Source of the DNA: Bacteroidota bacterium
Lineage (GTDB): Bacteria; Bacteroidota; Bacteroidia; Chitinophagales; Chitinophagaceae
Assembly: GCA_018970395.1 (NCBI GenBank)
Contig: JAGWWM010000002.1
Coordinates: forward strand, 62,001 to 126,000
DNA length: 64,000 nt
Direction: 5' to 3'
Below are positions 29,280-38,662 of the stretch, in pieces. The notes beneath the pieces were generated by a model. That model did not search any database, was not told the origin of the DNA, and was given only the letters and a program-made list of their open reading frames with translations. Position 1 is the first letter of the stretch; each line of letters starts with the position of its first letter. The position numbers and the translations under genes are program-made.

Positions 29280-29310
29280 CTGCATCCTCCGCCCTGTGCA
29301 TCAGATGCAG
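29280..29310 (-). other. Hairpin in the atpE-atpF intercistronic gap
   Basis: On the transcript strand CTGCATC and GATGCAG (7-base perfect arms) enclose a 17-base GC-rich loop, in an otherwise AT-rich 82-base gap. No U-run follows, so it is not a standard terminator. It could protect the upstream atpE message or partly attenuate transcription into atpF. Confidence 0.5.
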
Positions 29311-29327
29311 TAATGGGTTTCGTGGGC

Positions 29328-30687
<1,360 letters not shown>

Positions 30688-30707
30688 GCTGTTCCTCAAA
30701 TTTGCCG

Positions 30708-30715
30708 CAAAGATA
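30708..30715 (-). promoter_or_regulatory. Putative -7 box (TATCTTTG) for the atp operon
   Basis: Minus-strand TATCTTTG is an exact TAnnTTTG match, 20 bases before the chosen atpB ATG. The nearest upstream TTG is only 15 bases away, shorter than the usual 19-21, so the -33 element is uncertain. Confidence 0.55.
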
Positions 30716-30772
30716 AGGGCGGGCAGAATACAACATACCATCATTGGTAAAGAATGGGGAGTTTTTTTTCAT

Positions 30773-32026
30773 TTACTGCTTTAGCCACTGCCTGGTGAAA
30801 GACGGATTGCTGCCTACTGAAATATGATAAAGTCCTGAGGGTAAGTCTCCTATGAAAATCGGGAACCCGCCGCCTCTCCAATACCCTTTCTTCATAAGTC
30901 TGCCTTGTAGATCTGAAATCTTGTAAGGTGTCGGGTGTAGCGTATTGGGAATACTGAGATATAGTTCCTTACAGGCAGGTACAGGGAACAGACGAAAAGC
31001 GGACATTGGAGCCGATTCTTTCACCTGCGTAGTAGCAAGGTACGGTGACAGATAATCGCTCAGGCTTAACTGAAGGAATTTCTGAGGTACGCTGATAACA
31101 GATTGTGAAAAAGCTTCATTGGTTAAAAAATAATTCAACCCGTCGCGGGTGGCAATGGCCTCTACCTGATGAAAAGGCAAGGATAGATTCAGCTTTCTCT
31201 TATTGCCCTTAAAAAAAGCATTCCCCGGGAAATCATAAAGCAGATAAAGAAAGGGTTGAAGGGTTGAACTATAGCCGCACAGCACGATCAGACGGGAATC
31301 GGGCAAATAAGTCGCACCGGTGATCAATCCCTGTACATCGTGTTTGGATTCAAATCTTGCCTGATAAGAGCCGGGCGTTTTGGGCAAACGATAAATGCTG
31401 CACTGATTGCTCAGCCATTCCTTGGTGAAAAGATAGATACTGTCACGGGTAACCACAAAGGCCTCGCAATCATAGTTGGTTTTATTAGCACCTGTGGGCG
31501 CAAAATCAACCTGAGTTTCGTAGCTGAACTGAATGGTATCTATCTTCCAGCTTGGAGTAGTCATGCTGCTTTTCTGCACCCTTAGTATTTGCAGATTTTT
31601 TCGGTTACCATTCACATTATTTCCGAAATCACCAATGTAGAGGTAAGATTCATCTTGCGCAATTTCTTCCCAGTCTGTATTGACGGTTCCTGTAACGGGG
31701 ACAGTTTCAAATTGATTGACCTGTTCAGCAGTAAAGGCATAAAGATTAATATCGCTGAAATTATTTTGGCTCCACCATTTGTCATTCATCCAGATCAGTC
31801 CGGACGTACCCTTTAACACATTGGGAAGATTTGTCTGATTGGCAACATTCACAAATGCCGGATTGTAGATACAGCTGCCATTATTGATCGTTGCGATGGC
31901 ATTATAGTTGTTCGCTAGTTTATCCGTACAGCCGGGCACCTGCGCATGAATAGTGGTAATGAATAAAGGATTCAGCAAATAGATAACACAAAGAGAAGGA
32001 ATGCATATCAGTGATTGAAGACGCAT
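30773..32026 (-). CDS. Secreted T9SS type A sorting-domain protein with GCTD...NNGSC motif
   Basis: A 417-residue exported protein of unknown function. A signal peptide (about 1-28, ending TTIHAQ) is followed by the short Cys pair motif PGCTDKLANNYNAIATINNGSC. That motif is common in secreted Bacteroidota proteins and is thought to be a small calcium-binding-like repeat. The middle (about 70-320) has Trp-, Tyr- and Asp-rich strands (YLYIGDFGNNVNGNRKNLQI) that suggest a beta-propeller. The C-terminal 75 residues (FRLFPVPACKELYLSIP, LPSGLYHISV) form a type A sorting domain. It stands alone upstream of the atp genes on the same strand. Confidence 0.83.
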   Translation of the reverse strand: MRLQSLICIPSLCVIYLLNPLFITTIHAQVPGCTDKLANNYNAIATINNGSCIYNPAFVNVANQTNLPNVLKGTSGLIWMNDKWWSQNNFSDINLYAFTAEQVNQFETVPVTGTVNTDWEEIAQDESYLYIGDFGNNVNGNRKNLQILRVQKSSMTTPSWKIDTIQFSYETQVDFAPTGANKTNYDCEAFVVTRDSIYLFTKEWLSNQCSIYRLPKTPGSYQARFESKHDVQGLITGATYLPDSRLIVLCGYSSTLQPFLYLLYDFPGNAFFKGNKRKLNLSLPFHQVEAIATRDGLNYFLTNEAFSQSVISVPQKFLQLSLSDYLSPYLATTQVKESAPMSAFRLFPVPACKELYLSIPNTLHPTPYKISDLQGRLMKKGYWRGGGFPIFIGDLPSGLYHISVGSNPSFTRQWLKQ

Positions 32027-32158
32027 ATGAGTAGATTTAGCAGAAACTCAAAACGAAAATAGTACATTTTACACGCTTGTACACCCAATAAAAGAAAAGG
32101 ATAACGCCCATCGTCAATCAGCAAAAACCCTTATTTATGCGGAAAGCCGGCTGAAATG

Positions 32159-32190
32159 TTTGCAAGGACTGATTGGACGGATTAGCTTTA
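32159..32190 (+). promoter_or_regulatory. Putative promoter (TTTG-N20-TAGCTTTA) for a short transcript
   Basis: TTTG at 32159-32162 and TAGCTTTA at 32183-32190 are separated by 20 bases, the Bacteroidota -33/-7 spacing. The -7 box differs from TAnnTTTG only at its last base. The expected transcript start is near 32197, and a strong terminator lies about 180 bases downstream. Confidence 0.5.
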
Positions 32191-32194
32191 CATC

Positions 32195-32381
32195 ATGTTA
32201 CTGAAAGAAGTAACACAATCCAATACCCAACCCAACAAAGTGAGCCCGTTTTTAACTCCAATCCTTATGAAGACTAAAGGCTTCCAAACCCGATGAGAAC
32301 TAATACCCGATGAAAACAAAAAATTTAGGGAAGCTCAAAAAAAAACCGTCTCAGCTAAAAATAATCTGAGATGGTTTTTTT
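32195..32381 (+). ncRNA. Candidate small RNA (or short-peptide transcript) in the 417-base gap before tsf
   Basis: The interval begins at a putative transcript start and ends in a strong intrinsic terminator. Near the 5' end GTTACT and AGTAAC form a 6-base hairpin with a GAAAGA loop. Inside, a 13-base direct repeat ACCCGATGARAAC occurs at 32288-32300 and 32305-32317. Two tiny reading frames exist. One of 33 codons (32195-32296) would be leaderless. The other, of 19 codons (32310-32369, MKTKNLGKLKKKPSQLKII), runs into the terminator stem. This layout fits a regulatory RNA better than a protein gene. I recognise no known RNA family. The rest of the gap shows nothing else. Confidence 0.4.
32341..32381. 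terminator. Bidirectional intrinsic terminator
   Basis: A 14-base stem (AAAAACCGTCTCAG with CTGAGATGGTTTTT, one G-U pair) encloses an 11-base loop. It is followed by a T-run on the plus strand and preceded by a nine-A run that gives a U-run on the minus strand. It can end the candidate small RNA and the tsf operon, which comes from the other side. Confidence 0.85.
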
Positions 32382-32411
32382 ATTGAAAAGATAGCAGTAG
32401 GGGTTCAATCA

Positions 32412-32431
32412 CCCCACCCTTCAGGGTGGGG
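32412..32431 (-). other. Perfect GC hairpin just after tsf
   Basis: CCCCACCC and GGGTGGGG form a perfect 8-base stem with a TTCA loop, 13 bases after the tsf stop. No U-run follows directly, so it probably works with the terminator at 32341-32381 or protects the mRNA 3' end. Confidence 0.6.
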
Positions 32432-32443
32432 ATTAAAACAAAG

Positions 32444-33280
32444 TTATCCCAAAGCTACCCTCTTAAATTCGGTGACAGTAACATCACCGGAAGATTTCAG
32501 GTAATCGCCAACTGTTTTAGAAGCATCTTTTACGAATGCCTGAGCGAGCAAAGTTTGTTCTTTGAAAAAGGCATTGAGTTTACCTTCTGCAATTTTAGCG
32601 ACCATTTCTTCAGGCTTCCCGGCCATCTTGGGATCCTGCTTCATCAGATCAAGAATAATTTCTTTTTCTCTCGCGATGATATCCGCAGATACGCTGGCAG
32701 CATCTACTGCTACCGGATTCATGGCCGCAATTTGCATAGCAATATCTTTTCCCGCTTCAGCAGCTTCTTTATTCAATCCTACCAAAACACCCATACGGTT
32801 GGCGCCGTGAATATAAGACGCAACATAAGGGGCATCAATTCTTTCAAATTTGCTGATCGCAATTTTTTCTCCGATAGCTGCCAGTTTATCATTGATAAGG
32901 TCTGCTACTTTCGCACCGTTAATGGTTACTTCATTCAATGCTTCAGCAGATTTTACATCATGACTGACTGCTGCATCTGCTATGGATTGTGCAAATGCAA
33001 CAAAATCTGCATTTTTAGAGACAAAATCTGTTTCACAGCTGATACAAACCACATACCCGGTTGTATTAGCTGCATTTGTTTTGGCGAGAACAACTCCTTC
33101 TTTTGCTTCGCGGTCACTTCTTTTCGCTGCTACTTTTTGTCCTTGCTTGCGCAACCAGTCGATCGCTGCTTCGAAATCACCGTTAGTTTCGGTGAGTGCT
33201 TTGCGACAATCCATCATTCCTGCGCCGGTAGCCTGGCGTAATTTATTAATATCCTGTGCTGATATAGTTGCTGTTGACAT
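32444..33280 (-). CDS. tsf: Translation elongation factor Ts
   Basis: Guanine-nucleotide exchange factor for EF-Tu. The 278-residue protein has the N-terminal UBA-like domain INKLRQATGAGMMDCRKAL and then EAAIDWLRKQGQKVAAKRSDREAKEG. The core domain has CISCETDFVSKNADF and HGANRMGVLVGL. Last gene of rplM-rpsI-rpsB-tsf, 35 bases after rpsB, followed by a hairpin and terminator. All signature parts are present and the length is in the normal range. Confidence 0.98.
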   Translation of the reverse strand: MSTATISAQDINKLRQATGAGMMDCRKALTETNGDFEAAIDWLRKQGQKVAAKRSDREAKEGVVLAKTNAANTTGYVVCISCETDFVSKNADFVAFAQSIADAAVSHDVKSAEALNEVTINGAKVADLINDKLAAIGEKIAISKFERIDAPYVASYIHGANRMGVLVGLNKEAAEAGKDIAMQIAAMNPVAVDAASVSADIIAREKEIILDLMKQDPKMAGKPEEMVAKIAEGKLNAFFKEQTLLAQAFVKDASKTVGDYLKSSGDVTVTEFKRVALG

Positions 33281-33315
33281 ACCTTGAATTAAATGTTACT
33301 GAATAATATGCTTGA

Positions 33316-34194
33316 TTATCTTCCGGAAGGAGTGCGACGCTGAGCAGTACCCGGAACTCTTCTTTTAGGCGCTCCGCTGCCGGCTCCGCGACCGCCTCCG
33401 CGACGACCGCCTTTCTCTCCGCCTTCTTCTACATTTTCATCAAAGCGAGGAGCTCTTTCCACTACTTCTTCTGAAGTCTCTTCTTCTTCCGCTTTTTCTG
33501 CCTGACGCTCTGCCAATCCTTCTGCAATCGCTGCCGTGATATACTGAGTAACGATAGCAATGGATTTAGTAGCATCATCATTCGCAGGGATGAAATAATC
33601 TACTTTATTGGGATCGCAGTTGGTATCTACCACACCAAAAGTAGTAATACCCAGGCGACGCGCTTCTGCCAAAGCGATGTGCTCGTGTCCGATATCTACT
33701 AAAAACAAAGCAGCGGGAATACGACTCATATTGGCAATACCACCTAATACTTTTTCCATCTTATCCTTATCGCGGGACAATTGCAGACGCTCTTTTTTGG
33801 TAATGCTGTCGAACGTGCCGTCATTCAGCATTTTTTCAATACTCTGCATTTTTTTCACACTCTTGCGGACTGTGTTGAAGTTGGTCAGCATACCGCCCAA
33901 CCATCTGTCGGTTACGTAAGGCATATTTACCTTTTGCGCACATTCGGTAACGATTTCTTTGGCTTGCTTTTTCGTAGCGACGAACAAAATTTTTCTGCCT
34001 GCCTTTGCCATTTGTTTCATAATAGCAGCCGTCTCCTGAAGCCCTTCCACAGTTTTATTGAGGTCAATAATGTGGATGCCCTTTTTCTCTGCGAAAATGT
34101 AAGGCAGCATTTTGGGATTCCATTTCTTTTTCAGGTGACCAAAATGCACCCCCGCTTCCAGAAGTTGCTGTTGTAATGAAGTATTTGTTTCCAT
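33316..34194 (-). CDS. rpsB: 30S ribosomal protein S2 with Arg/Gly-rich tail
   Basis: Small-subunit ribosomal protein. The first 230 residues are canonical: LEAGVHFGHLKKKWNPKMLPYIF, TDRWLGGMLTNFNTVRKS and VDTNCDPNKVDYFIPANDDA. The protein is 292 residues, about 50 longer than E. coli S2. The extra C-terminus is first acidic (EKAEEEETSEEVVE) and then Arg/Gly-rich (GGEKGGRRGGGRGAGSG), ending in KRRVPGTAQRRTPSGR. Such tails are common in Bacteroidota S2 and are presumably disordered. It lies between rpsI and tsf in the operon. Confidence 0.97.
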   Translation of the reverse strand: METNTSLQQQLLEAGVHFGHLKKKWNPKMLPYIFAEKKGIHIIDLNKTVEGLQETAAIMKQMAKAGRKILFVATKKQAKEIVTECAQKVNMPYVTDRWLGGMLTNFNTVRKSVKKMQSIEKMLNDGTFDSITKKERLQLSRDKDKMEKVLGGIANMSRIPAALFLVDIGHEHIALAEARRLGITTFGVVDTNCDPNKVDYFIPANDDATKSIAIVTQYITAAIAEGLAERQAEKAEEEETSEEVVERAPRFDENVEEGGEKGGRRGGGRGAGSGAPKRRVPGTAQRRTPSGR

Positions 34195-34261
34195 TTGAAT
34201 TGTATAATACTTTTAAAAAAATGATTGTAATGGGATAGAAAGTTGAAACGTATCCGTTCTT

Positions 34262-34651
34262 TTAACGTTTAGAGAACTGATAGCTTCTGCGGGCTTTCTT
34301 CTTACCAAATTTCTTACGCTCAACACCTCTTGGATCTCGTTTGAGTAAACCGGCAGATTTGAGCAAAGGACGGTATTCCGGATTCACTTCCAGCAAAGCG
34401 CGGGAAATACCGAGCTTAGCTGCTTCCGCTTGTCCTTTAATACCTCCGCCATTAGCCGTGATTTTAATATCGTATTTATCGAGAGACTCGATTTTTTTCA
34501 GCGGCGCTTCAATTTGATTTTGAAGATATACGAGAGTAAAATATTCTTTGTAATTTTTGTCGTTAACGGTAATGTTGCCGTTTCCCTTGCTGATGAATAC
34601 ACGGGTAATGGCTTCTTTCCGGCGACCTACTGCATTTTTTTGCTTTTCCAT
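34262..34651 (-). CDS. rpsI: 30S ribosomal protein S9
   Basis: Small-subunit protein whose C-terminal tail reaches the P-site tRNA. The 129-residue protein has NAVGRRKEAITRVFI near the start, NGGGIKGQAEAAKLGISRAL in the middle, and the conserved basic end KFGKKKARRSYQFSKR. It lies 30 bases after rplM and 67 bases before rpsB on the same strand, the usual rplM-rpsI pairing. Confidence 0.98.
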   Translation of the reverse strand: MEKQKNAVGRRKEAITRVFISKGNGNITVNDKNYKEYFTLVYLQNQIEAPLKKIESLDKYDIKITANGGGIKGQAEAAKLGISRALLEVNPEYRPLLKSAGLLKRDPRGVERKKFGKKKARRSYQFSKR

Positions 34652-34681
34652 TTATGAAAAATTTGAAGATGAGAATTAAAC

Positions 34682-35125
34682 TTAAAACTTAAATTCTTTG
34701 GGTTGCTGTGCCGCATGCGGGTGTGCAGCGCCGGCATACACAAATAATTTCTTGTACATTTTGCGACCGAGTCTGTTTTTAGGAAGCATTCCTTTTACGG
34801 CACGCTCCACAATCACTTCCGGACGACGCTTCAACAAATCCTTGGCAATCTCAATTTTTTGACCGCCCGGATATCCGCTGAAATTCTGGTATTCTTTTTC
34901 CGCCAGTTTGTTACCGGTGAAAACCACTTTTTCCGCATTGATCACGATCACGAAATCACCGCAATCAACGTGAGGCGTATAATACGCTTTGTTTTTACCG
35001 CGCAGTACAGCGGCAATTTTGGAACAAATGCGACCTACGGTTTGATTGGTGCCGTCCACAACGTACCAGTTACGCTGCACGGTAGCCTCGTTCGCATGTT
35101 TGGTAGTAAAATGTAATTTGCTCAT
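34682..35125 (-). CDS. rplM: 50S ribosomal protein L13
   Basis: Early-assembling large-subunit protein. I chose the ATG at 35125 ([20 protein letters not shown], 147 residues); an in-frame upstream ATG at 35152 would add nine unconserved residues. Motifs: [38 protein letters not shown] and [20 protein letters not shown]. First gene of the operon, preceded by a well-formed Bacteroidota promoter and a 67-base leader containing a short stem (CCACG/CGTGG). Confidence 0.97.
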   Translation of the reverse strand: MSKLHFTTKHANEATVQRNWYVVDGTNQTVGRICSKIAAVLRGKNKAYYTPHVDCGDFVIVINAEKVVFTGNKLAEKEYQNFSGYPGGQKIEIAKDLLKRRPEVIVERAVKGMLPKNRLGRKMYKKLFVYAGAAHPHAAQQPKEFKF

Positions 35126-35192
35126 ACTAAATAATTTTTTTGACCACGCCATCCCGTGGCTATAAACGATAAGACCCTTGTTTTAGGGGCTG

Positions 35193-35224
35193 CAAAGGTA
35201 GCGGGTAAGCAGGGACTCTACCAA
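35193..35224 (-). promoter_or_regulatory. Promoter of rplM-rpsI-rpsB-tsf (TTG-N21-TACCTTTG)
   Basis: Minus strand: TTG (35222-35224), then 21 bases, then TACCTTTG (35193-35200), an exact TAnnTTTG. This is among the best matches to the Bacteroidota housekeeping promoter in the window and is 67 bases upstream of the rplM ATG. The leader may hold an L13-responsive structure, but no known element is recognised. Confidence 0.7.
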
Positions 35225-35290
35225 GAAAAAAGCAATGTTTTTTAATTACACCTTTACAACTAATTGATTATCAATTAAATTTTAATCAAA

Positions 35291-36136
35291 TTAAAATCCT
35301 GTCGGACACTGATACCGACTGAAATTTAGGGTAAAACCAAGATTGGCAATAATGAACTGGTCTTTATTCGCGCTGAATCCGCGTTGACTTCCTGCTCTCC
35401 CAATAGGAGTAGTACCAGTTTCATAACTTCTGTCCTGTAGCAGATCAGCTATACTTCCAGACAGAAAGGCATTGGAGCCGGCATAGGTGCCGGATACATC
35501 ATCCAGATAGTCAGTAGTAGTGAACCGATGGGTCAGCTCAAAGTGCATGGTAATTTTATTGTTCACACTCCATTTTACACCAAATCCAACAGGAATGGAA
35601 ACAGCAATATTGCCGTATTCTTTTTTATCGGGGAACTGAGACGATTGCTGTCCTTCTGTACCCAATGAACGCAAATTATACCTTATTCCGCCATAAGTCG
35701 TGTATGGATTATAATAAAACATTCCCACTCCGAAAGTGAGGTAGGGGGAGAAACGTTGACCGGGTGCTGTCGGGTTAAACTTGAAAAAATTGAAATCCCC
35801 TTGTACCAGTAACTCCAGTATCCTGGTTTCGAAATCCAGGTTTCTGCGGCGCTGAAATTCGTTGTCTGACTGCAGTTTGTCGCTGTAACCAAGTTTGGTA
35901 TAATTAGCCGCAAGCCGAAGGGCAGTGTAGTTGTCGATTTGTTTTCTTACAAATACGCCTATAGCGGCATAAGGTTTTTTTAATCCGGTTGTTGTATTCA
36001 GGTCGCCGAAATAATGTGCCGCTCCCACTTGAATACCAATTTCCGCTGTCAGCTCCGTATTCGATTTTTGAGCAAAAGCATCGGTTAGCAATGCTCCACT
36101 TATCATTATCCAATAAATCAAGAAAATCTGCTTCAT
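35291..36136 (-). CDS. Outer-membrane beta-barrel protein, DUF6089-like
   Basis: A 281-residue predicted outer-membrane protein. The signal peptide is MKQIFLIYWIMISGALLTDA followed by FAQ. The mature part starts with strands typical of small barrels (AEIGIQVGAAHYFGDLNT, YAAIGVFVRKQI, LRLAANYTKLGY). It continues with alternating aromatic strands (YLTFGVGMFYYNP, IPVGFGVKWSVNNKITMHFE) and ends in LGFTLNFSRYQCPTGF. The GAAHYFGDLN start resembles DUF6089 proteins, which in many Bacteroidota sit next to undecaprenyl diphosphate synthase and bamA; here neither uppS nor a chaperone gene follows. Its role is unknown. Confidence 0.8.
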   Translation of the reverse strand: MKQIFLIYWIMISGALLTDAFAQKSNTELTAEIGIQVGAAHYFGDLNTTTGLKKPYAAIGVFVRKQIDNYTALRLAANYTKLGYSDKLQSDNEFQRRRNLDFETRILELLVQGDFNFFKFNPTAPGQRFSPYLTFGVGMFYYNPYTTYGGIRYNLRSLGTEGQQSSQFPDKKEYGNIAVSIPVGFGVKWSVNNKITMHFELTHRFTTTDYLDDVSGTYAGSNAFLSGSIADLLQDRSYETGTTPIGRAGSQRGFSANKDQFIIANLGFTLNFSRYQCPTGF

Positions 36137-36186
36137 ATATTTTCGACCCTTACTTGTTACGCTATTCCAAACGATATTTTTTGAAT

Positions 36187-37065
36187 TTAATTTCGTCGGT
36201 CAAGTCCCCAGGACAATTTATTGCGTAAAGTTTGTAAAAAACTGTTTTCATTCAGTCGGATAAGATTGATGGTAAAGTTTTCTTTTTTGACCGCTATCTG
36301 TGTTTTGTTGCTTACTATCTCCTTTCTGGAATCGAGGGTACAGAGAAAACTATCGGCTCTGCCTTCGATTTCAAAAGAAATAACATTTGAATCGGGCACT
36401 ACAATAGGACGAACATTGAGATTATGCGGGGCAACAGGCGTGATTACAAAACTGCCTGAATCGGGAAACACCACCGGACCATTGCAACTCAGCGAATAAC
36501 CCGTAGAGCCTGTAGGAGTAGCCACAATCAATCCATCTGCCCAGTAGGTGTTGAGAAAAGCACCATTGAGATAGGTATGAATTTTAATCATCGACGAAGT
36601 GTCGAGTTTTTGAATGGCGATTTCATTGAGCGCATAAGGGGTTTCGCCAAACAATGGCAGGTCGCTGTCGAGGTGTAAAAGCGTTCGCTCATCTTTCACA
36701 TAAGTATGATTGACCAGAGATGCCACTGCGGTGTCCAACTCCTCTCTGCCAATGCTTGCCAAAAAGCCAAGTCTTCCAAAGTTGATGCCCAGCAGGGGAA
36801 TTTTTTTATCGCGTATCAGTGTCACCGTATCTAAAAGTGTGCCATCTCCACCCAGACTAATCAGGCATTCATACTGATCATTAAGTTCTTCTGCTTCATA
36901 AAAAAGTGCGGGAGGCTGCGCATCATTCCAAAAAGAACGAATTTGTTCAAAGAAAGGAGCATACAAAACCGGTTCGATCTGATTGGCTTTTAATTGAGAT
37001 AACAATCTCATTACATCTTCCTGTTGATGGGGATCAAATACCCTGCAATAAATTCCAACTTGCAT
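36187..37065 (-). CDS. nadK: NAD kinase
   Basis: Phosphorylates NAD to NADP. The 292-residue protein has the diagnostic LGGDGTLLDTVTLI with the catalytic Asp. NFGRLGFLAS follows, then the second signature TPTGSTGYSLSCNGPVVFPD and the nucleotide-binding end TPVAPHNLNVRPIVVPDS. The gene is preceded by a long heptamer hairpin that separates it from the upstream barrel gene. It is in the same strand run as the CBS-domain gene, a pairing often seen in Bacteroidota. Confidence 0.97.
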   Translation of the reverse strand: MQVGIYCRVFDPHQQEDVMRLLSQLKANQIEPVLYAPFFEQIRSFWNDAQPPALFYEAEELNDQYECLISLGGDGTLLDTVTLIRDKKIPLLGINFGRLGFLASIGREELDTAVASLVNHTYVKDERTLLHLDSDLPLFGETPYALNEIAIQKLDTSSMIKIHTYLNGAFLNTYWADGLIVATPTGSTGYSLSCNGPVVFPDSGSFVITPVAPHNLNVRPIVVPDSNVISFEIEGRADSFLCTLDSRKEIVSNKTQIAVKKENFTINLIRLNENSFLQTLRNKLSWGLDRRN

Positions 37066-37076
37066 GGAAAAATATT

Positions 37077-37159
37077 TAATTAGTAATTAGTAATTAATAA
37101 TTAATAATTGTTGCCTTCAAACTCTTAATTCTTAATTATTAATTATTAATTATTAATTA
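37077..37159. repeat. Heptamer hairpin upstream of nadK
   Basis: The left side is five tandem TAATTAR-type heptamers (37077-37111) and the right side five TTAATTA-type heptamers (37125-37159), the reverse complement, around a 13-base loop. The arms can form a stem of more than 30 A-T pairs. It fills the whole 94-base gap between the stop of the barrel gene and the nadK start. The same heptamer, in one orientation only, precedes polA at 51151-51206. Confidence 0.88.
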
Positions 37160-38647
37160 TTAAAACTCTTGTCTAAAGTGTAAAAATAGCCCCTTTTCTC
37201 CCAATTGATTGAATGAATAATCAAACTGGGCTACAAAATCGTAATAAGTAATCATATCCAACCCCAACCCGTAAGTGTATAAAAGCCGATTATTAAGTAT
37301 TCCCGCATTCGAAAAAGGTAGATGCGCCGCACCCAGATCTCCGTATATCTTCGCGAAGAATTTAAAGGGAATGGTATGGTACTTATCACTTTTACGAAAA
37401 ACAGTCGGAAGGTTAATCTGAAACAATTCATTCCTTAAAGTCGTTTTCAAAACGCCCCCGGCAACACAATCCATTACATAATACTCAAGCCCTCGCATAT
37501 ACATATCTCCATAGCCCAGTCCGGCTAAATTAAATGTGGGTTGATTGAAGGGAAGTCTGACCAGCCCCAGCCCAAGAAAGGACAAAGCATTTTTTCGTCC
37601 TAACGGAAGATACTGTCCCGCCTTAACATAAAGTTGCCATAAGTTCATATTGGAAAGACCAAGACCGCGCTGGGTTAGATAAACCCCTAAGCCTGTACCC
37701 TTCCAGGGATAGGCATTATTGTCGAGTTTTAATAGCTGAAAATAGTATTCGGCATGTAAAAACTCAAGCCGGTTTCGGTTATCTGGAAAAAAAGGGCGAT
37801 AAGATTTGTCTTTCCCTGCATTAATCAGTTCAGAAATACTGTCTGCAATGGTTTGCCTGATATATTTCAACCGAACTCCGTGCCGGTAATGGGCGCCTTT
37901 ACGGTACGTGTATCCGCCCTCAATTTGCAGATGGGTTCTTACAAAGTCAATATCCGATTCGACCCTATCAGGATAAAAAATTTGTTTATGCCGGTCGTTG
38001 GCAAAAGCAATTTGTTTTTGCCTGGAAAAAGAAGCACCTACAACAAATCCGTGTTCTAATCTTCGACCGATATAAGGTCTTTCATAATAAATCTGATAGT
38101 CTCTGTTATACCCGTTGATAAAATTCAATCGCAACAGATCTCTTCTGCCGGTTAGATTATCCCAAAGAAAATTAATCCCGTAATTAACTCTTTTCAGACT
38201 GGCTTTTTGCTCAACCATCCATTGATTGGCATTGCGGTCAATGATTTCAAAGTAAGGCAATGGCATGATATACCATCTTTCCTTCAATTTGAAACTAAAG
38301 TAAATCAACTCGTCGCGGATACTGTCAATTGTAGGAATGACTTCCAAAAACAATAAAGTGTTGACCAGATTTTGTCGACATCTTTCTATCCAATCAGGCA
38401 ATTCACCTGCTGTGACACGCATGCCCACCTTGAGAGGAATTTCTCTGAAAACAATCTGATTTTTAGTAATCCTGTTCCCTTCAATATTCACAGCCCCAAT
38501 CGTCCATGTTTTGTTTGCTTCATAAGGAAGAATGGCGGCCAGCATCCGGATTTTAGCCTCCTCATACAATACAGAAGGCTGTGCTGAAGCCATCAACTTG
38601 CAACAAACGAAAATGCATACGAATATGAGCGTATTTAGCGGTTTCAT
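37160..38647 (-). CDS. BamA/Omp85-like outer-membrane protein with one POTRA domain
   Basis: A 495-residue outer-membrane protein. A signal peptide (about 1-22, ending MASAQ) is followed by one POTRA-like domain (about 47-120, IGAVNIEGNRITKNQIVFREIPLKVGM in two parts). The rest is a C-terminal barrel of about 370 residues with repeated amphipathic strands and a final strand ending FLHFRQEF with the terminal aromatic residue. With one POTRA and a small barrel it is not the main BamA (five POTRA); it resembles the surface-antigen/TamA-like group. The cargo is unknown. It is the gene upstream of nadK, separated by the hairpin repeat. Confidence 0.78.
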   Translation of the reverse strand: MKPLNTLIFVCIFVCCKLMASAQPSVLYEEAKIRMLAAILPYEANKTWTIGAVNIEGNRITKNQIVFREIPLKVGMRVTAGELPDWIERCRQNLVNTLLFLEVIPTIDSIRDELIYFSFKLKERWYIMPLPYFEIIDRNANQWMVEQKASLKRVNYGINFLWDNLTGRRDLLRLNFINGYNRDYQIYYERPYIGRRLEHGFVVGASFSRQKQIAFANDRHKQIFYPDRVESDIDFVRTHLQIEGGYTYRKGAHYRHGVRLKYIRQTIADSISELINAGKDKSYRPFFPDNRNRLEFLHAEYYFQLLKLDNNAYPWKGTGLGVYLTQRGLGLSNMNLWQLYVKAGQYLPLGRKNALSFLGLGLVRLPFNQPTFNLAGLGYGDMYMRGLEYYVMDCVAGGVLKTTLRNELFQINLPTVFRKSDKYHTIPFKFFAKIYGDLGAAHLPFSNAGILNNRLLYTYGLGLDMITYYDFVAQFDYSFNQLGEKGLFLHFRQEF

Positions 38648-38662
38648 TGAAAACAGTTCCCA

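Noticed and set aside
30688-30744. Longer atpB start at 30744
   Set aside because: It would place the putative -7 box inside the coding region and add residues before the signal-like helix.
32426-33241. 271-codon plus-strand frame opposite tsf
   Set aside because: It is rich in Phe, Cys and Ser from antisense reading of a conserved elongation factor gene, and has no domain or promoter.
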